NCBI GenBank assembly: GCA_943333015.1
Contig: CALQRR010000029.1
Coordinates: forward strand, 1-9,769
Direction: 5' to 3'
Origin: Chitinophaga pinensis
GTDB taxonomy: Bacteria > Bacteroidota > Bacteroidia > M30B66
DNA length: 9,769 nt
Under the pieces are notes generated by a model. The model saw only the letters and a program-made list of their open reading frames with translations, was not told the DNA's origin and ran no database searches. Positions 1 through 7,322 of this stretch are shown in pieces; within the stretch, counting starts at the first letter, position 1, and every line of letters begins with the position of its first letter. The position numbers and the translations under genes are program-made.

Positions 1-1230
1 AAATCGTTGGTACTTCAGCATAACGGAGATGAGGAGTTTTTGCAAATCCTTCAAACGTTATCGGTTGTGCGGATTTTTACATCCAAAAACCAACACCAGG
101 TTGCGTTCAGTTTCTTGCGGAAAGCCGAGCAGAAGGCCCGTAAAATCGAAAACCATGAGCTACTCGATATCATCTACGGGGAATTCATTCAGCTTTCGCA
201 TTCCTTGCTGGTGATTAATCCGGAAACATATATCGCCTTGCGTCAGGAAAACAACGATTCGTTGGCCCGGCTGCGACAAATGGACGATGTATTGGCAGTG
301 GTTTCATACCGGCTCAAAGTTTCCCAAAATTTTGGTGAACAGGAAAATACGCTCATGCAGATGCTTGAATCTGTCACCACGCAGTTTGCCGGGGAAACCT
401 CCATCCTGAAATCGTCCCGTTTCCGAATTAAATTGTACAGTCTGGTAAGTCAGTTGTTGCTGCAACGGAAAGACTTTGTCAGTCTGGAAGCATATCTTTT
501 GCAGATCTGGAAGGAGTTTTCGGACGATCAACTTTTCACGCGAAATAACCACGATACCAAGCTACAGCTGCTTACCTATATTGTAAATACGCTGTTTAAG
601 AATGGCAAAATTTCTGAATCGCTGGGGTTTGCGGAACAATTGCATACGGCGATGGACGAATTCAATCAGCTGTTGTTCGATAAATACGAGATCTTCTATT
701 ACAACGCACTGGTGAATAATTACAGCACTTCCGATATCCCCAAAGCCATCGGATTGCTGCAAGAGATGCAAACCCGCCCGAATCTTAAAAAGGTTCCGTT
801 TTATGAATTGTTCATCTATCTCAACCTCGCCACGAGTTATTTTGACCTGAAAAATTACAATCAGGCAATCAAGAATCTCAATAAGCTGTATCATCTCGAC
901 AGCTATATGAAAGCAGACAAGACCTTGCGGTTTAAAATTGCCATTGCGGAGTTGATTATCCGTTATGAGTTGGGCGATTTAGATTTCTGGTCGTATCGGC
1001 TTGAGCAGATTTTACGGGAATATCAAGAGGAGTTCGACAAGCCATCCGGACAGCGTGAACGTTCCCTTTTACACCTTATGAAACATTCGGTGGATTTGGT
1101 GGATGGGTTGAAAAATAAATCGATTCGAAACGATGTGGAGGACTTGTTGGCGCAATTGCATCAAACATCTACAGAAGACGAAGTCATTCACTATTACCGT
1201 TGGCTCAACGAAAAGACGCATGGCAGTTAA
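1..1230 (+). CDS. Helical-repeat (TPR-like) protein, 5'-truncated by window edge
   Basis: Frame 1 is open from the first base to the TAA at 1228-1230, giving 409 codons with the true start outside the window. A TTG at 7 is in frame but there is no reason to prefer it. The protein is rich in Leu, Gln, Asn, Lys and aromatic residues and appears entirely alpha-helical, with no signal peptide or membrane segment in the visible part. The clearest repeat lies at about 814-900 (IYLNLATSYFDLKNYNQAI and the following helix), which fits the TPR pattern of small and large residues; flanking helices look like more degenerate repeats. TPR proteins are usually interaction scaffolds; no partner can be named from the sequence. 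Its last 11 bases overlap the cysteine desulfurase gene, so the two are probably co-transcribed and translationally coupled. I do not recognise a specific family, and function is unknown. Confidence 0.85.
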   Translation, partial: KSLVLQHNGDEEFLQILQTLSVVRIFTSKNQHQVAFSFLRKAEQKARKIENHELLDIIYGEFIQLSHSLLVINPETYIALRQENNDSLARLRQMDDVLAVVSYRLKVSQNFGEQENTLMQMLESVTTQFAGETSILKSSRFRIKLYSLVSQLLLQRKDFVSLEAYLLQIWKEFSDDQLFTRNNHDTKLQLLTYIVNTLFKNGKISESLGFAEQLHTAMDEFNQLLFDKYEIFYYNALVNNYSTSDIPKAIGLLQEMQTRPNLKKVPFYELFIYLNLATSYFDLKNYNQAIKNLNKLYHLDSYMKADKTLRFKIAIAELIIRYELGDLDFWSYRLEQILREYQEEFDKPSGQRERSLLHLMKHSVDLVDGLKNKSIRNDVEDLLAQLHQTSTEDEVIHYYRWLNEKTHGS

Positions 1231-2359
1231 ACCGGTATACTTCGATTATAATGCGACAACTCCGGTTGATCCGGTTGTGTTGGAAGCGATGTTGCCCTAT
1301 TTCAGCCAAGTGTTTGGAAATGCTTCGAGCAGAAGTCATCCTTTTGGCTGGGCCGCTGCGGAGGCTGTTGAAATTGCCCGCGAGCAGGTAGCTGCGCTGA
1401 TTGGAGCTACGCCTTCTGAAATGACCTTTACATCCGGTGCAACCGAATCATTAAATCTGGCACTTAAAGGCATTGCTCACCGGTATCAGACCAAAGGGAA
1501 ACACCTGATTTCATTCGTGACCGAACACAAAGCGGTTCTGGAAACGCTTCGTTATCTGTCTGAAACTGGATGGCAGGTAGAACTATTGCCTGTTGATCGC
1601 ACCGGTTTACCTGATGTGGATCAACTCCGAAAAGCGATCCGGCCGGATACTGTTCTGATTGCGGCAATGCTTGCCAACAATGAAACCGGAGTGATTTGGC
1701 CTATACGTCAGATGAGTGAACTGGCCCGTGAAAAGGGGGTAATCATGGTGTGTGATGCCACACAGGCTTGCGGAAAAATTCCGGTGAATGTGCAGGAGTT
1801 TGGTGTGGATGTGTTGGCATTGTCGGCACATAAGTTTTATGGCCCTAAAGGGTGTGGTGCACTTTTCAGCAGAAGAAGAAATCCGCGTGTTGCTCTGGAA
1901 CCGCTCATCCATGGCGGTGGTCATGAAGGAGGATTGCGTTCGGGAACGCTCAATGTGCCGGGGATTGTTGGCATGGGAAAGGCCGCTGAAATAGCTTCCG
2001 CTGGTTTGGTTGCTTATTCAACGCTAACATCTGGATTGAGAGACCTGTTTGAGCAGGAATTACTCCGCAGTCTGCCGGTTCATATTCACGGACAACAGGC
2101 TAATCGGCTTCCGAATACCACTTCGATGCAATTTGAAGGAATGCTGTCATCGCGACTGATTCCGATGTTGCCTGCGTTTGCCCTATCAACCGGTTCAGCC
2201 TGCTCCTCTGCTTTGCCAGAACCATCACATGTGCTGACGGCTATGGGTTGTTCAGAAAAACAGGCCTACGAATCGGTTAGGTTAAGCTTAGGGAAATATT
2301 CTCACGAAGAAGAAATACGTGCTTGTATTGGGCACCTTCAAAACATCCTCGGAGTGTAA
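1220..2359 (+). CDS. Cysteine desulfurase, NifS/IscS type (class V aminotransferase fold)
   Basis: A 379-residue PLP enzyme expected to take sulfur from L-cysteine, giving alanine and an enzyme persulfide used for Fe-S clusters or thiolated tRNA. The start ATG at 1220 is chosen because the protein then opens MAVKPVYFDYNATTPVDP, the usual N-terminus of the family; the frame is open further left to an ATG at 1133, but that stretch lies inside the upstream gene. Visible active-site features are His103 in TEHKAV (PLP stacking), Lys205 in SAHKFYGPKG (Schiff base) and Cys328 in STGSACSS (persulfide). Their spacing is close to that of E. coli IscS (His104, Lys206, Cys328), so this is a group I enzyme rather than SufS. 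The gene overlaps the upstream TPR gene by 11 bases. No iscU, nifU or thiI gene lies beside it, so the sulfur acceptor cannot be deduced. It looks intact; the choice between iscS and nifS is not made here. Confidence 0.95.
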   Translation: MAVKPVYFDYNATTPVDPVVLEAMLPYFSQVFGNASSRSHPFGWAAAEAVEIAREQVAALIGATPSEMTFTSGATESLNLALKGIAHRYQTKGKHLISFVTEHKAVLETLRYLSETGWQVELLPVDRTGLPDVDQLRKAIRPDTVLIAAMLANNETGVIWPIRQMSELAREKGVIMVCDATQACGKIPVNVQEFGVDVLALSAHKFYGPKGCGALFSRRRNPRVALEPLIHGGGHEGGLRSGTLNVPGIVGMGKAAEIASAGLVAYSTLTSGLRDLFEQELLRSLPVHIHGQQANRLPNTTSMQFEGMLSSRLIPMLPAFALSTGSACSSALPEPSHVLTAMGCSEKQAYESVRLSLGKYSHEEEIRACIGHLQNILGV

Positions 2360-2360
2360 A

Positions 2361-2741
2361 TTACATCACTTTAGCGAGCCAATGAATCAGCTCGTGACGT
2401 AACTCATTGAATACTTTTTCAAAAGAGGCAACCGCTTCTTTCTGTTCTGGGTGAATTTCGGTGCGGCGGTGATCAGCGGCTACAGGATTTTTCTGAGCTT
2501 CCGCAGCAATCACTTGCTCATGCTTTTTAATGTCATGATTGAGTTGATCGATGGTGGAAGATTGAATGATGAGCTGGTTTTGAAAATGCTCTAATTGAGC
2601 CATCACTTCCTGCACCGTATTCCGAGAGGCAACTTCAGCAATCCGGTTTTGCATAATCTTGATTTCATCGTCGTAAAATGCCAAACGGTTCAGCCATTGG
2701 CGGTGTTCAAGATGTTGATCAGTAATGAGTGCTGTTTTCAT
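2361..2741 (-). CDS. Small His-rich helical/coiled-coil protein of unknown function
   Basis: A 126-residue protein starting at ATG 2741 (MKTALITDQHLEHRQWLNRL). I do not recognise a characterised family, although it resembles conserved hypothetical proteins of Bacteroidota. It looks wholly alpha-helical, with heptad-like hydrophobic spacing from about residue 16 to 80 and a short C-terminal helix (residues 100-122, ending RHELIHWLAKVM). Nine histidines (residues 10, 13, 52, 69, 74, 91, 97, 116, 120) are spread along the helices, which could suit metal or haem binding, but there is no recognised motif. There is no signal peptide or membrane segment. Its stop lies one base from the stop of the convergent cysteine desulfurase gene. 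An 89-base gap separates it from lysE upstream and holds a CRP/FNR-like palindrome, so it may be transcribed on its own. Confidence 0.75.
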   Translation of the reverse strand: MKTALITDQHLEHRQWLNRLAFYDDEIKIMQNRIAEVASRNTVQEVMAQLEHFQNQLIIQSSTIDQLNHDIKKHEQVIAAEAQKNPVAADHRRTEIHPEQKEAVASFEKVFNELRHELIHWLAKVM

Positions 2742-2794
2742 AATCGGGTTCAGATTGGTTGATGTAAAATTGATCTGATTTACCCTTTAGAACT

Positions 2795-2808
2795 ATGACC
2801 TACATCAT
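2795..2808 (-). promoter_or_regulatory. Possible CRP/FNR-family operator (ATGA-N6-TCAT)
   Basis: In the gap upstream of the small His-rich gene is the inverted repeat ATGACCTACATCAT, with the core TGA-N6-TCA geometry of CRP/FNR-family sites. If it sat at -41.5 as a class II activator site, transcription would begin near 2760; a weak -7 match (TCAATTTT on the minus strand, about 2767-2774) lies about where that would require. The half-sites are only four bases each, so chance is a real possibility. Confidence 0.3.
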
Positions 2809-2830
2809 TTATTGGCCTGACTTTTCTCAG

Positions 2831-3478
2831 TTACGTGGTGAAAAAGCGGTATAATATCCAACTGGCAATTCCTAGGAAAATGATTCCCGAAATCTGGTGA
2901 AACCTCACCAATGCCTTGGGTGTAAGAAAGCGTTTGAGTTTTCTGGCCATGTATATTTTCCCCAAATCAATGAGAAAATAGGAGATGAGGGTGCTTGAGA
3001 AAAACGCAAGGATCAATTGCATATCACCTTTAAAACCTCCAGCAACTGCCGGCACAGCGCCAAACCAAATGAGGAAAACCGATGGGTTGAGAAAATTGAT
3101 CCCCAAACCTTTAAAAAACAATCCGGAATGATTGAGTTTGACAACCGTCTTCAAATCGGGCACTTCGGAAGGAATGGTGTCTTTCCGGGGATTGAGAAGG
3201 AGGATCAGCCCGAAAATGATCAGAATGGCGACACCAATGATGGTCGACCAAAGTTGGATAGTGGGATTTTCAAAGTTGATATTGACGCCCATGGAGAAGA
3301 TCATCAGCATCGCCACAGCAATGATGATAAAATCGCTCAACAGAACGCCGGCATCAAAAATGAGGGATTCTTTCCAGCCTTTATCTATACTGGTCTGGAT
3401 CAACATGAAGAACACTGGTCCGAACGAAAAGCTCAGTCCTAGTCCCATCACAAATCCATTCCAAATAGCGCTTTCCAT
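2831..3478 (-). CDS. LysE/RhtB-family amino-acid exporter
   Basis: A 215-residue inner-membrane protein with six predicted hydrophobic helices at about residues 7-29, 38-63, 75-96, 120-145, 152-172 and 193-212, the normal length and topology of the LysE/RhtB translocator family. Family signatures are visible: Gly20-Pro21 in helix 1 followed by a polar loop (IDKGWKESLIFDAGVLLSD), and GINFLNPSVFLIWFG at 126-140, equivalent to the conserved Asn-Pro motif in helix 4. Members export basic or neutral amino acids, homoserine lactone or related small molecules in exchange for protons; the substrate here cannot be read from sequence. The ATG overlaps the stop codon of the GH3-family gene by one base (TAATG), which points to reinitiation-type translational coupling and a shared role with that enzyme. 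Confidence 0.9.
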   Translation of the reverse strand: MESAIWNGFVMGLGLSFSFGPVFFMLIQTSIDKGWKESLIFDAGVLLSDFIIIAVAMLMIFSMGVNINFENPTIQLWSTIIGVAILIIFGLILLLNPRKDTIPSEVPDLKTVVKLNHSGLFFKGLGINFLNPSVFLIWFGAVPAVAGGFKGDMQLILAFFSSTLISYFLIDLGKIYMARKLKRFLTPKALVRFHQISGIIFLGIASWILYRFFTT

Positions 3479-5013
3479 TAGACCTTATCTACCTGAATAA
3501 ATGCTTCCCATTCGGCGAGCTGATCTTTTTTCAGCACGCGCGGAAACTTGTTTTGCCCGCCTTCTTTGCCCAGTGCCCGCATCCAGTCGTAAAACATCGA
3601 TACCGGTAATACTTCCAGCTGCATTCCTTTTAAAGCAGAACGTCGTTCAACTACATAATCGTCGTTCACGGCTTTGAGTTCTTCGTCGAGTTTCAACCGA
3701 AACGCTTCAGCATCCAAGGAGTCGTCAGTTCCAATAAACCACTTGTGACCAAACCCGGATTCGTCAATCTCTCCTGCAACGCAGAACTCCGGAATGCCCA
3801 CACCAAAATGATCTGCGGCTTTTAAAATCGCATGATTCATATTGTCTACACTCAAGTGTTCCCCACAAATGCTGAGGTAATGTTTGGTGCGACCGGTGAT
3901 GATGATTTCAGAATTATCGAGGTTGGTAAAACGGATGGTATCTCCAATGAGATATCTCCAGGCTCCTGCGCAAGTGGTGATGAGCAAGGCATAATCAACA
4001 CCTTCTTTGACATTGTCCAAGGTCAGCACTTCGGCGCCTTCCACGGGCATGCCGTCTTGGTCGAAGTTCGTATCGTTGAATGGAATGAATTCAAAGAAAA
4101 TCCCATTGTTGAGCACCAGCTCCATCGACCCATGCACATCGTTTCCCTGATAGGCGATAAAGCCTTCGGAAGCCAGATAGGTTTCGATGTAAATAAGGGG
4201 CTGTCCAACCAATTTTTCAAATCCTTTTTTATACGGATCGAAATACACGCCACCATGAACATAAATCCGGAGATTCGGCCAGATGTCGTGAATAGAGTTG
4301 AGTTTGTAATGGGAAATGATGCGTTCGAGCACGATCTGAATCCAGGCAGGAACACCCACCAGAATTCCAATGTCCCAGTCTTTCGCAGCTAAAACGATTT
4401 CTTCGAGTTTGGCTTCCCAGTCGCGTTCTTTGGCAATCCGTTTTCCCGGCTTATAATGTGCCTGAAACCAGAACGGGATTTGTGTTCCATTGATGCCGCT
4501 GAGGTCGCCCTCGTAATAGCTCGATTTCCATTGCAGGTCGGTTGAGCCGCCGAGCATGAAAATACCTTTTTCGAACAGTTCAGGTGGCAGATCATAATAT
4601 GCGAGGGACAGGATCTGACGAACACTGGTCCTTCGCATACTACGAATCATTGCCTGTGTAACAGGGATTTTTTTACTTGGAGCTCCAGAAGTACCTGAGC
4701 TGAGTGCGAAATACTGCACTTTACCGGGCCAAGCAACATCTTCTTCTCCTTCAAGAGACCGGTACCACCAGGCATCATGAATAGAATCGTAATTGAACAA
4801 TGGCACGTTCTTGCTAAAAACCGCATACGGATTTTCAGATTTGAGAATTTCATCAAAACCATAAGCACGCCCCAAAGCGGTGTTTTGTGCTTTCTTGATC
4901 AGTTTAAGAAACGTTTTCTCCTGTTTCTTCTCCGGACTCTGTTTACGTCGCACCCCGCGAAGGGTTTTCTGCAGTGTAAGCGCCCGTTTGATTGCGATTC
5001 CTACTAATGCCAT
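3478..5013 (-). CDS. GH3-family acyl-acid adenylase (probable acid-amino acid ligase)
   Basis: A 511-residue member of the GH3 branch of the ANL adenylate-forming superfamily. Plant GH3 enzymes activate auxin, jasmonate or benzoates with ATP and join them to amino acids; substrates of bacterial members are mostly unknown. Three nucleotide-binding motifs are visible: the P-loop-like SSGTSGAPSKKIPVT at residues 105-119, YLASEG at 279-284, and YLIGDTIRF at 354-362, followed by the domain hinge GRTKHYLSICGEHLS at 374-388. The smaller C-terminal domain ends with a Lys-Phe-Pro-Arg segment near 489, as is usual. Length is a little under plant enzymes (about 580-600). The start at 5013 is 14 bases after the pseudouridine synthase stop, and the stop overlaps the lysE start, so it sits in the middle of an operon. 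No Shine-Dalgarno is seen. It looks complete and cytoplasmic. Confidence 0.9.
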   Translation of the reverse strand: MALVGIAIKRALTLQKTLRGVRRKQSPEKKQEKTFLKLIKKAQNTALGRAYGFDEILKSENPYAVFSKNVPLFNYDSIHDAWWYRSLEGEEDVAWPGKVQYFALSSGTSGAPSKKIPVTQAMIRSMRRTSVRQILSLAYYDLPPELFEKGIFMLGGSTDLQWKSSYYEGDLSGINGTQIPFWFQAHYKPGKRIAKERDWEAKLEEIVLAAKDWDIGILVGVPAWIQIVLERIISHYKLNSIHDIWPNLRIYVHGGVYFDPYKKGFEKLVGQPLIYIETYLASEGFIAYQGNDVHGSMELVLNNGIFFEFIPFNDTNFDQDGMPVEGAEVLTLDNVKEGVDYALLITTCAGAWRYLIGDTIRFTNLDNSEIIITGRTKHYLSICGEHLSVDNMNHAILKAADHFGVGIPEFCVAGEIDESGFGHKWFIGTDDSLDAEAFRLKLDEELKAVNDDYVVERRSALKGMQLEVLPVSMFYDWMRALGKEGGQNKFPRVLKKDQLAEWEAFIQVDKV

Positions 5014-5027
5014 GTTCTAACTCAAGC

Positions 5028-6839
5028 TTAGCTCATACGGAGCATGATCAATTCTTTTTCTGTGAGGAAACGGAATTTACCTCGTGGAAGATCTTTTTTC
5101 GTTAATCCTGCGAAATACGTACGGTCCAGTTTGACCACCGCGTAACCGAGGTGTTCGAAAATACGACGTACAATGCGGTTTTTACCCGAGTGAATGGCTA
5201 CACCCACCTCCGATTTATCCGCGCCTTCACCCACATACGCAATCTCATCCACTTCCGCCAAACCATCTTCCAGCGTTAAGCCGTCAAGGATGCGTTTCAT
5301 GTCTACTGCCTTGAGATTCTTATCGAGACTCACATGGTAGATTTTCTTCACCTGATAACTTGGATGTGTCAGCTTCTTAGCCATCTCTCCATCGTTGGTC
5401 ATCAGCAAAAGACCAGTCGTTGTTCTATCGAGTCGGCCAACGGGGTATAAACGCTCTTTACACGCATTTTTTACCAGTTCCATCACCGTCTTACGTCCTT
5501 CTGGATCGCTCGAGGTGGTGATGGTGTCTTTCGGTTTGTTGAGCAACAAATACCGCTTCACTTCTTTGCTCAGCGTTTCATCGCCGTACTGAATCTTGTC
5601 TTCCGGGCTTACCCGTGTTCCAAGTTCCGTTACCACTTTACCGTTTACCTTGATCGCTCCGCTTTTGATCATGTCATCGGCTTCGCGACGGGAACAAATG
5701 CCCGCGTTGGAAATGTATTTATTGAGACGGATTTTTCCATCCTGCTCTTCCAATGTAGGAACATGCGCTTTTTTTACCCGGTAAGGTGTTGGGCGTTTGC
5801 CTTTAAGGAATTCAGGACGTTCCATCGGTTCCGACCAGTCTTTGTCTGATCCGCCACGTGGCTTGGGAGCCGGACGATCACCAAATTTACCTTTACGGTC
5901 GGACGGACGATCTCCGTCTTTTCTATCTGTAGAACGATCGTCTCTGCGTGGAGGACGATCGCCGAATTTCTTTTCGAATGGCTTATCATCACGACGTTGC
6001 GGACGATCGCCATCTTTCTTGTCGAACGGCTTATCATCGTAACGGCGTGGCGCACGATCGCCTTCTTTTTTATCTGCGAATTTATCATCGCGGCGGGGCG
6101 GACGATCACCGAACTTTTTCTCGAACGGTTTGTCATCGTAACGTTTCGGACGATCGCTATCTTTCTTGTCGAATGGCTTATCGTCATATCGTTTCGGACG
6201 ATCGCTGTCGCGTTTTTCGAACGGTTTGTCATCACGACGCGGCGGACGATCCCCAAATTTTTTATCAGAAGGTCTGTCTTCAAAACGCTTCGGACGATCA
6301 AACGAATCTCCTTTGGAGAAACTGTCTTTGTCTTTGCGGGGAATCAAACCTTCCCGTTTTTTTGGCGCTGGACGATCGGATCCCCATTCCGCATTGTCGC
6401 CACGTTTCTCGCTCTCTTTCGGGAACGATTTCACAGGACGGTCGGAAGAGGATTCTGAACTGGCAGAGTTGGCCGGACGTTCACCACGAGGCAAACGTTT
6501 CACCATGCCCTCGCGCTTTTTGCCCGGAGTGCTTTGCGAAAACGCATCCACACCGTAATTCTCCTTCGCAGGCTTTGCCGCTCTTGGAGCACGCTCTGGC
6601 GTATCCGAACCGGAATCTTCTTTCACCGCGCGTGGTTTACGCACAGGTTTGTCGGCAGCGGCCCGGGGGCTTACTGCACGTTCTTTTGCGACTGCCGGCT
6701 TCTCAGCGGCGGGGTCGTCTTTTTTCACTCGTGTGCGCCGCTCACGCGGGGCTTCTTCGAGTTCTGATTTCTTAAGTCGTTTCGGACGCGTTGAACCGCT
6801 TTCGGGTTCTGCTGCGTTCTCTGCCGGTTTCTTGGCCAT
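5028..6839 (-). CDS. RsuA/RluB-family 23S rRNA-type pseudouridine synthase with long disordered repeat N-terminus
   Basis: A 603-residue protein from the ATG at 6839 (MAKKPAEN). Another ATG lies at 6845, and a TTG at 6860 is excluded because it falls inside the likely -7 element. Residues 1-363 are K/R/D/E/P-rich, low-complexity and probably disordered, with eight 16-residue repeats at about 190-318. The catalytic part is C-terminal: an S4 RNA-binding domain at about 369-423 (KIRLNKYISNAGICSRREAD), then the synthase domain with GRLDRTTTGLLLMTNDGE, where Asp471 is the expected catalytic residue, and SGKNRIVRRIFEHLGY near the end. The family makes pseudouridine in large- or small-subunit rRNA; the closest match is to RluB-like enzymes, but the target base is not readable. 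Typical RluB proteins are about 250-290 residues, so the extension more than doubles the length. It is followed after 14 bases by the GH3 gene. Confidence 0.93.
   Translation of the reverse strand: MAKKPAENAAEPESGSTRPKRLKKSELEEAPRERRTRVKKDDPAAEKPAVAKERAVSPRAAADKPVRKPRAVKEDSGSDTPERAPRAAKPAKENYGVDAFSQSTPGKKREGMVKRLPRGERPANSASSESSSDRPVKSFPKESEKRGDNAEWGSDRPAPKKREGLIPRKDKDSFSKGDSFDRPKRFEDRPSDKKFGDRPPRRDDKPFEKRDSDRPKRYDDKPFDKKDSDRPKRYDDKPFEKKFGDRPPRRDDKFADKKEGDRAPRRYDDKPFDKKDGDRPQRRDDKPFEKKFGDRPPRRDDRSTDRKDGDRPSDRKGKFGDRPAPKPRGGSDKDWSEPMERPEFLKGKRPTPYRVKKAHVPTLEEQDGKIRLNKYISNAGICSRREADDMIKSGAIKVNGKVVTELGTRVSPEDKIQYGDETLSKEVKRYLLLNKPKDTITTSSDPEGRKTVMELVKNACKERLYPVGRLDRTTTGLLLMTNDGEMAKKLTHPSYQVKKIYHVSLDKNLKAVDMKRILDGLTLEDGLAEVDEIAYVGEGADKSEVGVAIHSGKNRIVRRIFEHLGYAVVKLDRTYFAGLTKKDLPRGKFRFLTEKELIMLRMS
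5886..6272 (-). repeat. Eight 48-bp in-frame coding repeats in pseudouridine synthase N-terminus
   Basis: Eight successive units of 16 residues (one of 17), pattern PF(E/D)KK(D/F)(S/G)DRP(P/K)R(R/Y)DDK, give a 48-base period in the DNA, with GGACGATC recurring once per unit on the + strand. Units differ by alternation of FGDRPPRR and DSDRPKRY, which suggests duplication of pairs of units as well as single ones. The last unit (STDRKDGDRPSDRKGK) is degenerate. Copy number is likely to vary between strains by slipped replication or recombination. Confidence 0.88.
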
Positions 6840-6857
6840 AGTCATTTCTTGAATGCG

Positions 6858-6891
6858 CAAAAGTAGCCCATTTTCCCCTTATTTAGTCAAA
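6858..6891 (-). promoter_or_regulatory. Bacteroidota-type promoter for the pseudouridine synthase operon
   Basis: On the minus strand, TACTTTTG (6865-6858) is a full match to the Bacteroidota -7 element TAnnTTTG. A TTTG (6891-6888) lies 22 bases upstream, slightly farther than the usual 19-21 for the -33 element, and overlaps the last codons of yraN. Transcription would start near 6854-6851, giving a very short leader before ATG 6845 or 6839. This supports the shorter start and suggests the pseudouridine synthase, GH3 and lysE genes can be transcribed without yraN. Confidence 0.55.
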
Positions 6892-7245
6892 CGGACTGAA
6901 AGCCCATGGAATGTGATGGATAGTGTGCTTCTCTTGCGATCCGATCACTGTTACAACATCAAAGCGGGTTTCCAGATCGCTGTTTTTTTCGCGAATGTAT
7001 GCTTCCGCCGCATTGACCAAATTCCGCTGTTTCCGCAAACTGATGGCTTCTTCGGGTGAACCATACGTCAGATTACTCCGCATCTTCACTTCTACAATCA
7101 CTAAAAAATCATCTTTCTGTGCGATGATGTCAATCTCTTCAAAGCGATTCCGCCAGTTCCGCTCAAGAAGCGTAAATCCGTTATCACTTAAAAAACCGGC
7201 CGCCAGATCTTCGCCCAGTTTTCCTAAATCATTGTGTGCTGCCAT
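6883..7245 (-). CDS. yraN: YraN/UPF0102-family endonuclease-like protein
   Basis: A 120-residue protein from ATG 7245 (MAAHNDLGKLGEDLAAGFL), the normal length of UPF0102. The family has the PD-(D/E)XK nuclease fold, and the fold residues are visible: LGKLGEDLAA at 7-16, then EEIDIIAQKDDFLVIVEVKMR at 36-56 with Asp39, Glu52 and Lys54 as the expected metal-site residues, and RFDVVTV at 94-100. The usual Gly of the GEID motif is Glu36 here. The cellular substrate of the family is not established; a link to DNA repair, recombination or processing is proposed because of the fold. It is divergent from metG and lies 37-43 bases upstream of the pseudouridine synthase ATG candidates, probably the first gene of the minus-strand operon. 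A weak -7-like sequence (TCGTTTTG, 7292-7285) is the only promoter candidate seen. Confidence 0.92.
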   Translation of the reverse strand: MAAHNDLGKLGEDLAAGFLSDNGFTLLERNWRNRFEEIDIIAQKDDFLVIVEVKMRSNLTYGSPEEAISLRKQRNLVNAAEAYIREKNSDLETRFDVVTVIGSQEKHTIHHIPWAFSPFD

Positions 7246-7322
7246 AAGGTTACGTGTGTTTTAAGATGAACACCGGAACCGGAACAAAACGAAGTTAAGA
7301 AAAAGAAGGTGTATTGATTCCG

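Noticed and set aside
1133..1219. N-terminal extension of the cysteine desulfurase to ATG 1133
   Set aside because: The added 29 residues have no counterpart in the family and overlap coding sequence of the upstream gene; ATG 1220 gives the standard N-terminus.
3017..4392. Plus-strand open frames of 141 and 186 codons antisense to lysE and the GH3 gene
   Set aside because: They have no recognisable domain or start context and sit opposite strongly supported coding sequence.
5774..6775. Long alternative reading frames on both strands across the repeat part of the pseudouridine synthase, the longest 275 codons at 5948-6775 (+)
   Set aside because: They are by-products of the 48-base in-frame repeat and GC-containing codons, have unnatural Arg/Ser/His-rich composition, and lie wholly within a gene whose family and frame are clear.
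6858..6860. TTG start for the pseudouridine synthase giving MRIQEMTMAKK
   Set aside because: It lies inside a full match to the -7 promoter element, and two ATG codons follow within 21 bases.
7285..7292. yraN promoter from TCGTTTTG on the minus strand
   Set aside because: Only five of six defined bases match and no -33 TTTG lies at suitable spacing, so it is mentioned but not called.
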